Positions 17,362 through 25,679 of a stretch of DNA of 62,118 nt are shown in pieces. The stretch's first letter is position 1. Each line of letters starts with the position of its first letter. The DNA is taken from the NCBI RefSeq assembly GCF_000272405.2, contig NZ_AJZM02000092.1:1-62118 (forward strand). Direction: 5' to 3'. A program made the translations under genes and the position numbers. This DNA is from Vibrio tasmaniensis 1F-187. GTDB lineage: Bacteria > Pseudomonadota > Gammaproteobacteria > Enterobacterales > Vibrionaceae. Below the pieces are notes generated by a model. It was not told the origin of the DNA, did not search any database, and worked only from the letters and a program-made list of their open reading frames with translations.

Positions 17362-18854
17362 TAGTCTAGCTCAACTAGGTTCTTCTCGAACTCAGCGTGT
17401 TGCTTCTTAACTTCGTCTTCAGGCTCGCCAGTCATTAGGCTCACGATAACGATAGAAAGCGTCGATAGGATGATTCCCGGTACGATTTCGTAAACATCGA
17501 ACCAACCGCCCGTGAACTGCTTCCAAAGTACAATCGTAACACCACCAACCACGATACCCGCTAGAGCGCCGTTACGGTTCATACGAGACCAGTATAGGCT
17601 TAATACGATTGCAGGACCGAATGCAGCACCAAAACCAGCCCATGCGTAAGATACAAGGCCAAGTACTGAGCTGTCTGGTGTCATCGCTAGAACAAGAGCA
17701 ACAAGAGAGATTAGGATAACCGCGAAACGGCCTACACGAACAATCTCTTCTGACGTTGCGTCTTTCTTCAGAACTTGCTTGTACAAGTCTTCTGCCATTG
17801 CAGATGAAGAAACAAGAAGTTGTGAATCCGCAGTACTCATGATTGCCGCTAGAATGGCAGCAAGTAGGATGCCGGCGATGACTGGGTGGAACATCGCGTT
17901 CACAAGAAGCATGAAGATCTTCTCGCCATCATCTAGCTTAGGTGCGCCAGAGTTCGTCACATAGATTAGACCAACAAGACCCACAAGCATTGCACCAATC
18001 ATAGACAGTGCAGTCCAGATAACGGCAATGCGGCGCGCTGTTGTTAGGTCTTTATTACTACGTGTTGCTTTGAAACGCGCAAGGATGTGTGGTTGGCCGA
18101 AGTAACCCAAACCCCATGCCGCTAGTGAGATGATCGCAATAGCAGACAGTGGCTCACCCTTCGCATCATTCCATAGCGTTAGAAGCTCTGGGTTGATGTT
18201 GTGTAGGTCGCTAGAAAGCTGACCTAGGCCACCGTTCATTGCCGCGATTGGTACAATCAATAGCGCTGCAGACATGAGTAGACCTTGAACCAAGTCAGTC
18301 CAAGATACCGCTAGGAAACCACCAAACAGAGTGTACGAAACTACACAAACTGTACCGATAATTACCGCAGTTGTGTAATCTAGGCCGAATACCGTTTCAA
18401 ACAATTTACCACCCGCTACCAAGCCTGAACTTGTGTAGAAAAGGAAGAATAAAAGGATAAAGAAAGCAGAAATTGTTTGGATCAGCTTAGAATTATCATT
18501 GAAACGACGAGATAGGAACTCAGGCAGCGTCAGTGATTCAGTCGTAATGCTGTAAGTACGTAGACGTTTTGCACTGATTAACCAGTTTGCCCAAGTACCA
18601 ACAAGTAGACCACCAGCAAGCCAAAATGCTTCAAAGCCAGCAGCGTAAGCGTAACCAGGCAGGCCAAGTAGCAACCAACCACTCATGTCTGATGCACCAG
18701 CAGAAAGTGCAGCAGGCCATGGGCCTAACGAACGACCACCTAGGAAGTAGTCAGTTGAGTTAGATGTACGTTTGTAAGCAATAACACCGATCGCTAGCAT
18801 CATAATTAGATACGCAATGAACGTCGTCGTTATTGCAAAACTGTTTTCTATCAT
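17361..18854 (-). CDS. putP: Sodium/proline symporter PutP
   Basis: A 497-aa SSS-family transporter with about 13 membrane helices that couples Na+ and L-proline uptake. PutP hallmarks include YFLGGRSLGPWPAALSAGASDMSGWLLLGLPG near the N-terminus and a conserved core (SYTLFGGFLAVSWTDLVQG). ATG 18854 (MIENSFAIT) is chosen over 18908 because GAGGAC lies 8 bases upstream and E. coli-type PutP begins here. It lies downstream of putA and the PutA tail gene on the same strand, so it probably belongs to one proline-inducible unit, though a 182-bp gap leaves room for a separate promoter. Confidence 0.93.
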   Translation of the reverse strand: MIENSFAITTTFIAYLIMMLAIGVIAYKRTSNSTDYFLGGRSLGPWPAALSAGASDMSGWLLLGLPGYAYAAGFEAFWLAGGLLVGTWANWLISAKRLRTYSITTESLTLPEFLSRRFNDNSKLIQTISAFFILLFFLFYTSSGLVAGGKLFETVFGLDYTTAVIIGTVCVVSYTLFGGFLAVSWTDLVQGLLMSAALLIVPIAAMNGGLGQLSSDLHNINPELLTLWNDAKGEPLSAIAIISLAAWGLGYFGQPHILARFKATRSNKDLTTARRIAVIWTALSMIGAMLVGLVGLIYVTNSGAPKLDDGEKIFMLLVNAMFHPVIAGILLAAILAAIMSTADSQLLVSSSAMAEDLYKQVLKKDATSEEIVRVGRFAVILISLVALVLAMTPDSSVLGLVSYAWAGFGAAFGPAIVLSLYWSRMNRNGALAGIVVGGVTIVLWKQFTGGWFDVYEIVPGIILSTLSIVIVSLMTGEPEDEVKKQHAEFEKNLVELD

Positions 18855-19036
18855 TTGATAGTCCTCATTTTGTAGAAAGCCTTCCATGCCCAATTCAATG
18901 CAAGGCACTCACCGTAAAGGCAAGCAAGTGCATTGAGTTAGGTATTGAGGCTCCAAAGCACTATGAGTTAAATCCAAAGATGGTGAAAACCAAAGTTGGA
19001 AAAACCAAAAGTGCTTAGAGCCAATTTTACTGAAGG

Positions 19037-19741
19037 TTAGTGAGCTTCGCTTCCAAGTTCGAGCAAGGTCGCGTTACCGCCCACGGCTGTTATATTTATA
19101 GTTCGCGTACGCTCGGTAATGAAGCGCAGCGATAGGTGTGGATCATTAGCAACATTCATTGTCACCAGATCCATTTCAGCTACTAAACCGACGATTGCAC
19201 CGTCACGCTTAGCAAGCTGTAAATTGATAGCTTGTGCCGTTTGCGAGTTACCTACGTAACCCACGCTACGTACATCGCAAGACAACAACTGTTGAGCAGC
19301 ATCATACGAGGCAACTTGCACCAAGTTAGTTGGCAAGTTCGCCGACTTAGCTGCGTCTGCAACTAAGGTATTGAACTGCACATCATCACTGCACAATTGA
19401 ACACTGTTACCTGCCAATAGCGCAGCAGTAATCAAAGCCATTGCAGTTTGCAGCGCTGGCACTTTCTCTTCGCAATCATCAACAATCACCAAAGCCACAC
19501 CGCGACCAGCGGCATACAACTCATTGGTTTCGCCCGTAGGACCTGCCATTAGGTGATGTTCAGAAAGCAGCGCAGACGCTTGCTCTAGATGATAAGTCGC
19601 CACCATCGCCAAAGGCGAAGACTGACTTTCGATCTCTGATTTAAGCGCAAGTACCTGAGCACTCTTGTAATCAAAATCGGTAAGGTTCCATTGTTCCCAC
19701 GCTAGCAAAGCATCAGAAAAACCTGTCACTTGATGAACCAT
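19037..19741 (-). CDS. Stand-alone PutA C-terminal ALDH-superfamily domain protein
   Basis: A 234-aa protein often labelled '1-pyrroline-5-carboxylate dehydrogenase'. It has no ALDH active-site cysteine or glutamate motif, so it should not be an active dehydrogenase. Its last residues, RTINITAVGGNATLLELG, match the conserved C-terminal motif of long PutAs (E. coli PutA ends similarly, ...AAGGNASLMTIG). The preceding part resembles the Rossmann-like ALDH-superfamily domain of long PutAs. Here that domain is a separate gene, 11 bp after putA, with its own AAGGAG ribosome site. The likely role is to pair with PutA, covering the intermediate-channelling cavity or aiding oligomerisation. Confidence 0.75.
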   Translation of the reverse strand: MVHQVTGFSDALLAWEQWNLTDFDYKSAQVLALKSEIESQSSPLAMVATYHLEQASALLSEHHLMAGPTGETNELYAAGRGVALVIVDDCEEKVPALQTAMALITAALLAGNSVQLCSDDVQFNTLVADAAKSANLPTNLVQVASYDAAQQLLSCDVRSVGYVGNSQTAQAINLQLAKRDGAIVGLVAEMDLVTMNVANDPHLSLRFITERTRTINITAVGGNATLLELGSEAH

Positions 19742-19752
19742 GATAATGCTCC

Positions 19753-22700
19753 TTATGCCTTGTCTTGTGATTGAGAGAAATGAACATCAGTAAAGCGGTA
19801 TAGGTAGTGAGGACCACCCGCTTTAGGGCCAGTACCTGACAAACCTTGACCACCAAATGGTTGAACACCAACAACGGCGCCCACTTGATCACGGTTAATG
19901 TAGCAGTTACCCACACGAACGTGTTTTTCGATCCAACGGTAAGTTGTCTCGTTACGGCTGTGGATACCCATGGTTAAGCCAAAGCCCGTTTGGTTGATTT
20001 GGTCTACCACTTGCGCTAGCTCACTCGCTTTGAAGCGAACAATGTGTAGCACTGGGCCAAACTGTTCTTCTTTCAAGCAGCTGATGTCATCAATTTCAAA
20101 AGCACTTGGTGGAACAAAATCACCATGTTCACAATCACTACCTAGAGAAAGTTGAGCCACCTTCTTCTGGGTATTGGTCATGTTTTCTAAGTGCGCCATT
20201 AGCTTCTGTTTCGCGTTTTGGTCGATAACAGGGCCAACATCGGTTTTATGAAGGTGTGGAATGCCAACACTCAGCTCGTCCATTGCACCGTGAATCAATC
20301 CAACCACGCGGTCTGCTATGTCTTCTTGGATGTAAAGCACACGTAGTGCAGAACAGCGCTGACCTGCTGAAGCGAATGCTGAACGAATCACATCACGAAC
20401 TACCTGTTCAGGCAGTGCAGTACTGTCGACGATCATCGCATTCTGGCCGCCTGTCTCCGCAATAAACGGAACTGGCTTAGCATTACGAGTGGCTAATGAC
20501 ACATTGATACGCTGTGCCGTTGGTGTAGAACCAGTAAAGGCAACGCCCGCAATCGCATCATGACTGGTGAGCGCACTGCCGATCTCAGCACCGCGACCCG
20601 GTAGTAGCTGAATCGTGCCAGCAGGGAAGCCCGCTTCATTCATCAGTTCAACCGCACGAGCTGCAATCAAGCTTGTTTGCTCGGCAGGCTTCGCCACAAC
20701 CGTGTTACCCGCCACTAGTGCTGCAGTAATTTGGCCAAGGAAGATCGCTAGAGGGAAGTTCCAAGGGCTGATACAAACGAACACACCACGACCTTGTCGC
20801 GAAGCGATTCGAGTTAGACCATCAAAGCCTTTTAGCTCAAAACCTTGTAGGTTGTTCGCTTGTTTTGCGTAGTAACGACAGAAGTCGACCGCTTCACGCA
20901 CTTCATCAACGCTGTCGTGAATCGTCTTACCTGCTTCTTGATGACAAATTGCCACCAGCTCAGCAAGGTTGTCTTCCATCAGGTCAGCCAGCTTATCAAG
21001 TGCTGCCACTTTGGTTTCAACTGAAGTTGCGTTCCAATCAGCAAATGCTGCGTCTGCGCCAGTGATCGCTGCGGAAACATGATCAAGGTTAGCGAAAGCC
21101 ACCTGACCCACATTAATACGACGATCATAAGGTGCAGTCACTTGCTCAACGTTCTGATCAGCCTTGATCATGCTTTCGGCAAGAGATTCACCGTTGATCA
21201 CAGGACCAGCAGTCCATTGATTGTTTAAAAAGCCTTTTACTTGCTCTTCAAACTGGTGTGCTTCGCTTTCGATATCAATGTTCACACCGTATGAGTTTTT
21301 ACGCTCAGGGAATACCGCTGGAGGCAGAGGAATCTTAGTGTTGTTCAATGTATCGAACGCCAGAAGCATATCGACTGGGTGTTGAGTCAGCTCTGTCACT
21401 GGGCAACGAGCGTCAACCAAACGGTGTACAAACGAGCTGTTTGCGCCGTTTTCTAGCAAGCGACGTACTAGGTATGGCAGTAGATCTTTGTGGCTGCCAA
21501 CCGGTGCGTAAATACGTACTGACTGTTGGTAAGCTTCCATCGCATGGTTGTAAAGAGAATCACCCATCCCGTGTAAGCGTTGGAATTCAAAGTCTTTATG
21601 GTCGGTCATTACGGCAATAGCAGAAACCGTATGAGCATTGTGACTCGCAAACTGCGGGAAGATATTGCCACGAACGCTTGGGCTCAGTAGGTAACGCGCA
21701 CACGCAAGGTAAGCCACATCCGTCGCTTCTTTACGCGTGTAAACTGGGTAATCAGTAAAGCCCGCTTGTTGCGACCATTTGATTTCACTATCCCAGTACG
21801 CACCTTTCACCAAGCGAAGCGGGATCAAATCACCCTGCTCTTTCGCTAGGCGGTTTAACCATACTAGAACCGGTAGTGCACGCTTTGAGTAAGCTTGAAT
21901 AACCAGACCAAATTTACCCCACCCTTTTACAAGGTCAGTGCGGTACAGCTTTTCGAATAATTTAAGAGAAAGCTCTAGGCGATCCGCTTCTTCAGCATCG
22001 ATCGTAATTGCAACGTCAAGCTCTACTGCGCGGCGCAATAGCTGCTCTAACGTGTCGCAAAGTTCCGTCAATACGCGGTCTTCGTTCGCCACTTCATAAC
22101 GTGGGTGAAGCGCAGAAAGCTTGATAGATACCGATGGCGCAGGGCTCGATTTTGAAGAGACCTTCGATTCTGGAGAAACATAGTTGTCTCGACCTACGGC
22201 TTCAATCGCCATTAGGTAATCTTTGAAGTATTTGTTTGCGTCAGCTGTAGTCAGTGCCGCTTCACCTAGCATGTCGTATGAGTAGGTAAAACCTTTATCA
22301 CGCATAGACTTACCGTTCTTTTGCGCTTCAGCAATGCTGCGGCCAAGAACGAATTGGTGACCCATCACCTTCATTGCTTGGTGCATCGCTTTACGAATTA
22401 CCGGCTCAGAAAGCTTGTTCACTAAACGGTTAACCGCTTGACCTGCACTCTGTTCTTTAGATGAAAGCCCAACTACCTTACCCGTTAGCATTAATCCCCA
22501 AGTGGATGCGTTCACAAACACTGAGTCAGAATTCTTTAGGTGAGATTTCCAATCCGCAACGCTGAGTTTGTCGCGAATCAATGCATCAGCCGTTGCTGAA
22601 TCAGGAACACGCATCAAGGCTTCCGCTAGACACATCAGCAAGATGCCCTCTTGAGTATCTAAGCTGTATTCAAGCAACAGTGCATCGATCATCTGGATAG

Positions 22701-22908
22701 AAGTCTTATCCGCACGGATAGCTTCGATCAATGAGGTCGTTTTCTCTGAAATTTGCTGCTTCTCTGACTCAGAAGGGGTAGCTAGCGGCAGAAGTTGCTC
22801 TAGCCATTGGGTTTCATCCACCATATATAATGGTGAGATAAGCGACCATAGATCAGCAAGCGACTGCTCGTTGAATTCTGGCTTTAACACATCAGTAGCT
22901 GTAAACAT
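19753..22908 (-). CDS. putA: Bifunctional proline dehydrogenase / P5C dehydrogenase PutA
   Basis: A 1051-aa enzyme that oxidises proline to glutamate. An N-terminal helical region is followed by the FAD proline dehydrogenase barrel (about 180-470, with VSIKLSALHPRYE and RLVKGAYWDSEIK) and the NAD P5C dehydrogenase (about 540-1040). The latter has the general base Glu818 (AETGGQN) and the nucleophile Cys852 (GQRCSAL). There is no N-terminal ribbon-helix-helix domain, so unlike E. coli PutA it should not repress its own operon. The long-PutA tail domain is also absent and is encoded next door. AAGGAAA precedes the ATG. The adjacent AraC-family gene probably provides proline-dependent control. 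Confidence 0.95.
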   Translation of the reverse strand: MFTATDVLKPEFNEQSLADLWSLISPLYMVDETQWLEQLLPLATPSESEKQQISEKTTSLIEAIRADKTSIQMIDALLLEYSLDTQEGILLMCLAEALMRVPDSATADALIRDKLSVADWKSHLKNSDSVFVNASTWGLMLTGKVVGLSSKEQSAGQAVNRLVNKLSEPVIRKAMHQAMKVMGHQFVLGRSIAEAQKNGKSMRDKGFTYSYDMLGEAALTTADANKYFKDYLMAIEAVGRDNYVSPESKVSSKSSPAPSVSIKLSALHPRYEVANEDRVLTELCDTLEQLLRRAVELDVAITIDAEEADRLELSLKLFEKLYRTDLVKGWGKFGLVIQAYSKRALPVLVWLNRLAKEQGDLIPLRLVKGAYWDSEIKWSQQAGFTDYPVYTRKEATDVAYLACARYLLSPSVRGNIFPQFASHNAHTVSAIAVMTDHKDFEFQRLHGMGDSLYNHAMEAYQQSVRIYAPVGSHKDLLPYLVRRLLENGANSSFVHRLVDARCPVTELTQHPVDMLLAFDTLNNTKIPLPPAVFPERKNSYGVNIDIESEAHQFEEQVKGFLNNQWTAGPVINGESLAESMIKADQNVEQVTAPYDRRINVGQVAFANLDHVSAAITGADAAFADWNATSVETKVAALDKLADLMEDNLAELVAICHQEAGKTIHDSVDEVREAVDFCRYYAKQANNLQGFELKGFDGLTRIASRQGRGVFVCISPWNFPLAIFLGQITAALVAGNTVVAKPAEQTSLIAARAVELMNEAGFPAGTIQLLPGRGAEIGSALTSHDAIAGVAFTGSTPTAQRINVSLATRNAKPVPFIAETGGQNAMIVDSTALPEQVVRDVIRSAFASAGQRCSALRVLYIQEDIADRVVGLIHGAMDELSVGIPHLHKTDVGPVIDQNAKQKLMAHLENMTNTQKKVAQLSLGSDCEHGDFVPPSAFEIDDISCLKEEQFGPVLHIVRFKASELAQVVDQINQTGFGLTMGIHSRNETTYRWIEKHVRVGNCYINRDQVGAVVGVQPFGGQGLSGTGPKAGGPHYLYRFTDVHFSQSQDKA

Positions 22909-22994
22909 GCGTTTTCCTTAATCTCACACCCGGAATTAGCCCAGGATCTCTACAATGGCTGCAGTGTATTTAGAGTATATAAGGATTACTTGTC

Positions 22995-23023
22995 AAAAAC
23001 TCCGAGTTTTTTGCTAAAAACTC
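22995..23023. promoter_or_regulatory. Candidate activator site upstream of putA: AAAAACTC direct repeats
   Basis: AAAAACTC occurs at 22995-23002 and 23016-23023, exactly 21 bp (two helical turns) apart, 87-115 bp upstream of the putA start. GAGTTTTT at 23004 also makes local dyads. Two-turn direct repeats are typical of AraC-family operators, and the AraC-family gene is adjacent. Confidence 0.45.
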
Positions 23024-23089
23024 GCTTTATTAACAAAACAAACACAAGGTCACATATGAAACTTTAAAATAATATGCCGTTTTGTTTCA

Positions 23090-23914
23090 CTATTTAACAG
23101 AAATTTTCTTTTTGTATTGAGATGGTGACATGCCTTGAAGGCGTGAAAAGGTGTGAGTAAAGGAAGATTGACCGGAGAAACCAGCCAGTTCAGCGACCTG
23201 ACCAAGGCTGAGGTTACCTTGTTCGATTAAACGACGAGATCGGTCGATACGCTTACCTAACACGTACTGATGCGGAGTAATACCCATTTGATCTTTGAAT
23301 AGCATGTGGAACTGGCTTTCACCCAAGAACACACTACCCGCAAGCTGCGCGACGGAGATCTTATTTGCTAAATGCTGTTCTATGTAGCGATCCAACGCTT
23401 CAAGATCAAAGCGTGAATCTTTGATTGAGGTTTCGAATGCCGAGATGTGTCTTTGCATCAGCGCGATCACTGTGTCATTACAGGCTCGGCTTAGTAGCAG
23501 ATCATTAGGACTCGCCTGCATTTCTTGCACCAACATATGGATAAGCTTTTGAATTTGCGCGTCTAATTGGAAGTAGACGTTCGATGATTCTAACTGATTG
23601 ATCTTCTCTAGCATCAGAGGGTCATCATCCGTTGGCACTGGCATATTGAGTACTAGGATGTCCGACTGGCCAACCACACCACCGAAAGCATGATCAGAGC
23701 TCGCCGTTACCACACAACCTTGACCTGGGCCGACAAGATTACCTTTACCGCTCACTTCAAATTCAGCCTGACCTTTTAAACCAATCACCACCTGCGAATA
23801 ATGATGATCGTGACAGTCCATATGCGAAGGCAAAGTTATGATTTCCGCTGGTCGGGGGCCTGTAAGCCCTAGCGGAGACAAGTCTAGGTTTGGAAAGGGT
23901 AAAGGTTTTGGCAT
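23090..23914 (-). CDS. AraC family transcriptional regulator (probable put operon activator)
   Basis: A 274-aa regulator. An N-terminal cupin-like sensor domain (HMDCHDHHYSQVVIGLKGQAEF) is followed by two AraC helix-turn-helix motifs in the last 100 residues (ISVAQLAGSVFLGESQFHMLF and QVAELAGFSGQSSFTHTFSRLQGMSPSQYKK). It lies immediately upstream of putA on the same strand. In Vibrio vulnificus a regulator called PutR is known to activate putAP together with CRP. This protein is a good candidate for that role, but I infer it from position and do not assign the symbol. Confidence 0.85.
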   Translation of the reverse strand: MPKPLPFPNLDLSPLGLTGPRPAEIITLPSHMDCHDHHYSQVVIGLKGQAEFEVSGKGNLVGPGQGCVVTASSDHAFGGVVGQSDILVLNMPVPTDDDPLMLEKINQLESSNVYFQLDAQIQKLIHMLVQEMQASPNDLLLSRACNDTVIALMQRHISAFETSIKDSRFDLEALDRYIEQHLANKISVAQLAGSVFLGESQFHMLFKDQMGITPHQYVLGKRIDRSRRLIEQGNLSLGQVAELAGFSGQSSFTHTFSRLQGMSPSQYKKKISVK

Positions 23915-24412
23915 GACAGCAAAGTACTTAGGTCGACATGATAAGAATAATACTCTGAAATCTGCAGAAGATGAATTTGTAAATGATCATGAGAGATGTT
24001 TTCTCTTCTTCAAAGAAAGATCATTATTGATAACCACGTGATCATGTCTCCGGAAGTATGATCAAGTGAGCCCAAACTACGGGCTTTGTAAAGTCAACCT
24101 TCCAATCTTTAGGCCACTCTTCCTTGTTCCAAGAGCAAATAAATCTGAACACCAAAAGTCAAAGCAAGTCACAAATGGAAACCAAATGACTACACCATAA
24201 CGACAATATTTTCTTATATAGCTCAATTATTTCGGTGTAAATATGTAAAAAGTGTATCCGAAGTACCGAAACTTAGCTTTTGAGTAGATTGGAGGGCAAT
24301 AAAACGGTATAAAGACGGGTACTGTGTTAATTGCTAATAACTAGTGACTGACAACTAGGAAGTAGACACTTTATTAACGAGCCAATTTTAAATATACAAG
24401 TTGCAGGGACCT
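23915..24412. other. Intergenic region with GATC-rich RctB-like cluster
   Basis: About 500 bp with no gene. Its first part (23983-24069) holds the RctB-like site cluster. The remainder is ordinary promoter-leader sequence for the PEGA-protein gene. Confidence 0.5.
23983..24069. other. Candidate satellite RctB-binding cluster
   Basis: Four GATCA-centred words lie in 87 bp: ATGATCATGAGAGA (23983), AAGATCATTATTG (24017), GTGATCATGTCTCC (24038), and on the minus strand CACTTGATCATACTTCCGGA (complement of 24049-24068). The first three resemble the ori2 iteron core TGATCAT, and the last closely matches the extended sites near rctA and rctB. V. cholerae is known to carry RctB-binding sites away from ori2 that limit initiation. 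A similar role here is inference. Confidence 0.45.
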
Positions 24413-25522
24413 ATGACTAACTTTCGAATTTCAGCGCTTTTACTTGCGCTATCCCCACTTTGGGTATCTGCATCGTTATCAGCTGAAGAACTGAATCAAG
24501 TCGATCCCGTTTCAGCTATCGATGCAAAGCTAACAGAGAAAAACTCAGATATTGAGCGTATTTCAGCGACCAAAGTATCGGCAACTGAGACCTTAAAACA
24601 ACTTCAAAACCAGAACAGTAAGTTGTTACGTGAAGGTGAAGAGTTAAAGGCAAAACGTAACCGAGCTAAATCTGTACTCGACAAACAATACAGTCGCTTA
24701 CTTGACGATCCAGAAACGGATCTGGTTTCTTTTCAGAAAGGATACCAAGATGCTTGGGCTGCGGTTAAAGAGAATCAATCGTCTCAGCTAGATAATCAGC
24801 AAGCGATGAATGAGAACGAAATTTACCTTTCTCAAATTAAGCAAAAGCAAGCTCGTTTGAATAATGAGCTGGCTAACTTGAAAGAATCAAAAGTTGAAGC
24901 TCGCGTTAAACGTATTGCAACAGAACTTCGTGAAAGTGCCGTTCTTGAAACGAGCTACACCACCACATGTTCATCAACAATGACACTGGGTGAGTGTATT
25001 GCTCAAGGTAAACACCTGACGAAGCAGAAAGCAGTACAAAACTTCAAGAGCAAATTACTTGAACAGCTCACAGAAAGCACGCTAGCGAAGCAAAACTTAC
25101 AAGGTGTTCAATTGAACATTCATGTTCAAGACAGCCAAGCAATCAAGAGCGGTTTCTCTGGAAACAACTCTTACTTTGTGCAGATGCAAGCTCAACTTCA
25201 AGCAAAACCAGAAGCGATTGCAGCATGTAACTTATTGAACGTTTCAACTCGCTACTGTTTAACGGACAGCGACGTTAAGGTTACAAAGAAGAGCGACAAG
25301 CAGTGGGCAAACGTGATGGTACGTTCTGATCAGTACAATGACTCAGTCACTATCAACGGCATTAAATACGGCAGCACACCCCTAGAGGTTTCGCTACCGA
25401 GCGGTCGTCATCAAGTAACCATTTCAAAAGAAGGTTACGAGTCATACAACCGCACAGTGACTATCAACGGCAGCGATACTATTTGGGTGAAACTCCTTCC
25501 TAGTAAAGAAAATGAAATCTAA
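24413..25522 (+). CDS. Exported coiled-coil protein with C-terminal PEGA domain
   Basis: A 369-aa protein. A signal peptide (MTNFRISALLLALSPLWVSASLSA) is followed by a charged coiled coil (about residues 40-175), a middle domain with four cysteines (CSSTMTLGEC and CNLLNVSTRYC), and a PEGA domain (ITINGIKYGSTPLEV...GRHQVTISKEGYESY-like). ATG 24413 is preferred to TTG 24401 because CAGGGA lies just before it. It is paralogous along its whole length to the N-terminal half of the next protein. PEGA domains are found on surface and cell-wall-associated proteins. Function unknown; periplasmic or surface location is inferred. Confidence 0.75.
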   Translation: MTNFRISALLLALSPLWVSASLSAEELNQVDPVSAIDAKLTEKNSDIERISATKVSATETLKQLQNQNSKLLREGEELKAKRNRAKSVLDKQYSRLLDDPETDLVSFQKGYQDAWAAVKENQSSQLDNQQAMNENEIYLSQIKQKQARLNNELANLKESKVEARVKRIATELRESAVLETSYTTTCSSTMTLGECIAQGKHLTKQKAVQNFKSKLLEQLTESTLAKQNLQGVQLNIHVQDSQAIKSGFSGNNSYFVQMQAQLQAKPEAIAACNLLNVSTRYCLTDSDVKVTKKSDKQWANVMVRSDQYNDSVTINGIKYGSTPLEVSLPSGRHQVTISKEGYESYNRTVTINGSDTIWVKLLPSKENEI

Positions 25523-25679
25523 ATATATAAAGCTAAGCCTGATATAAATAGCCGTGCCTATTTCACAAAGCTGAATGAATACTCGCCATCTTGTTGTAGT
25601 TATAGAAAGTAGCTTCAAACGAAATGGCGTTTTCGTTAGAATATTCAATTAACCTAAATTACGACTGAAGTAGCCCAAC

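Noticed and set aside
24413..25522. Gene fragment produced by truncation of the 609-aa paralogue
   Set aside because: It has its own signal peptide, ribosome site, complete PEGA domain and many amino-acid differences, so it is an old paralogue and not a recent broken copy.
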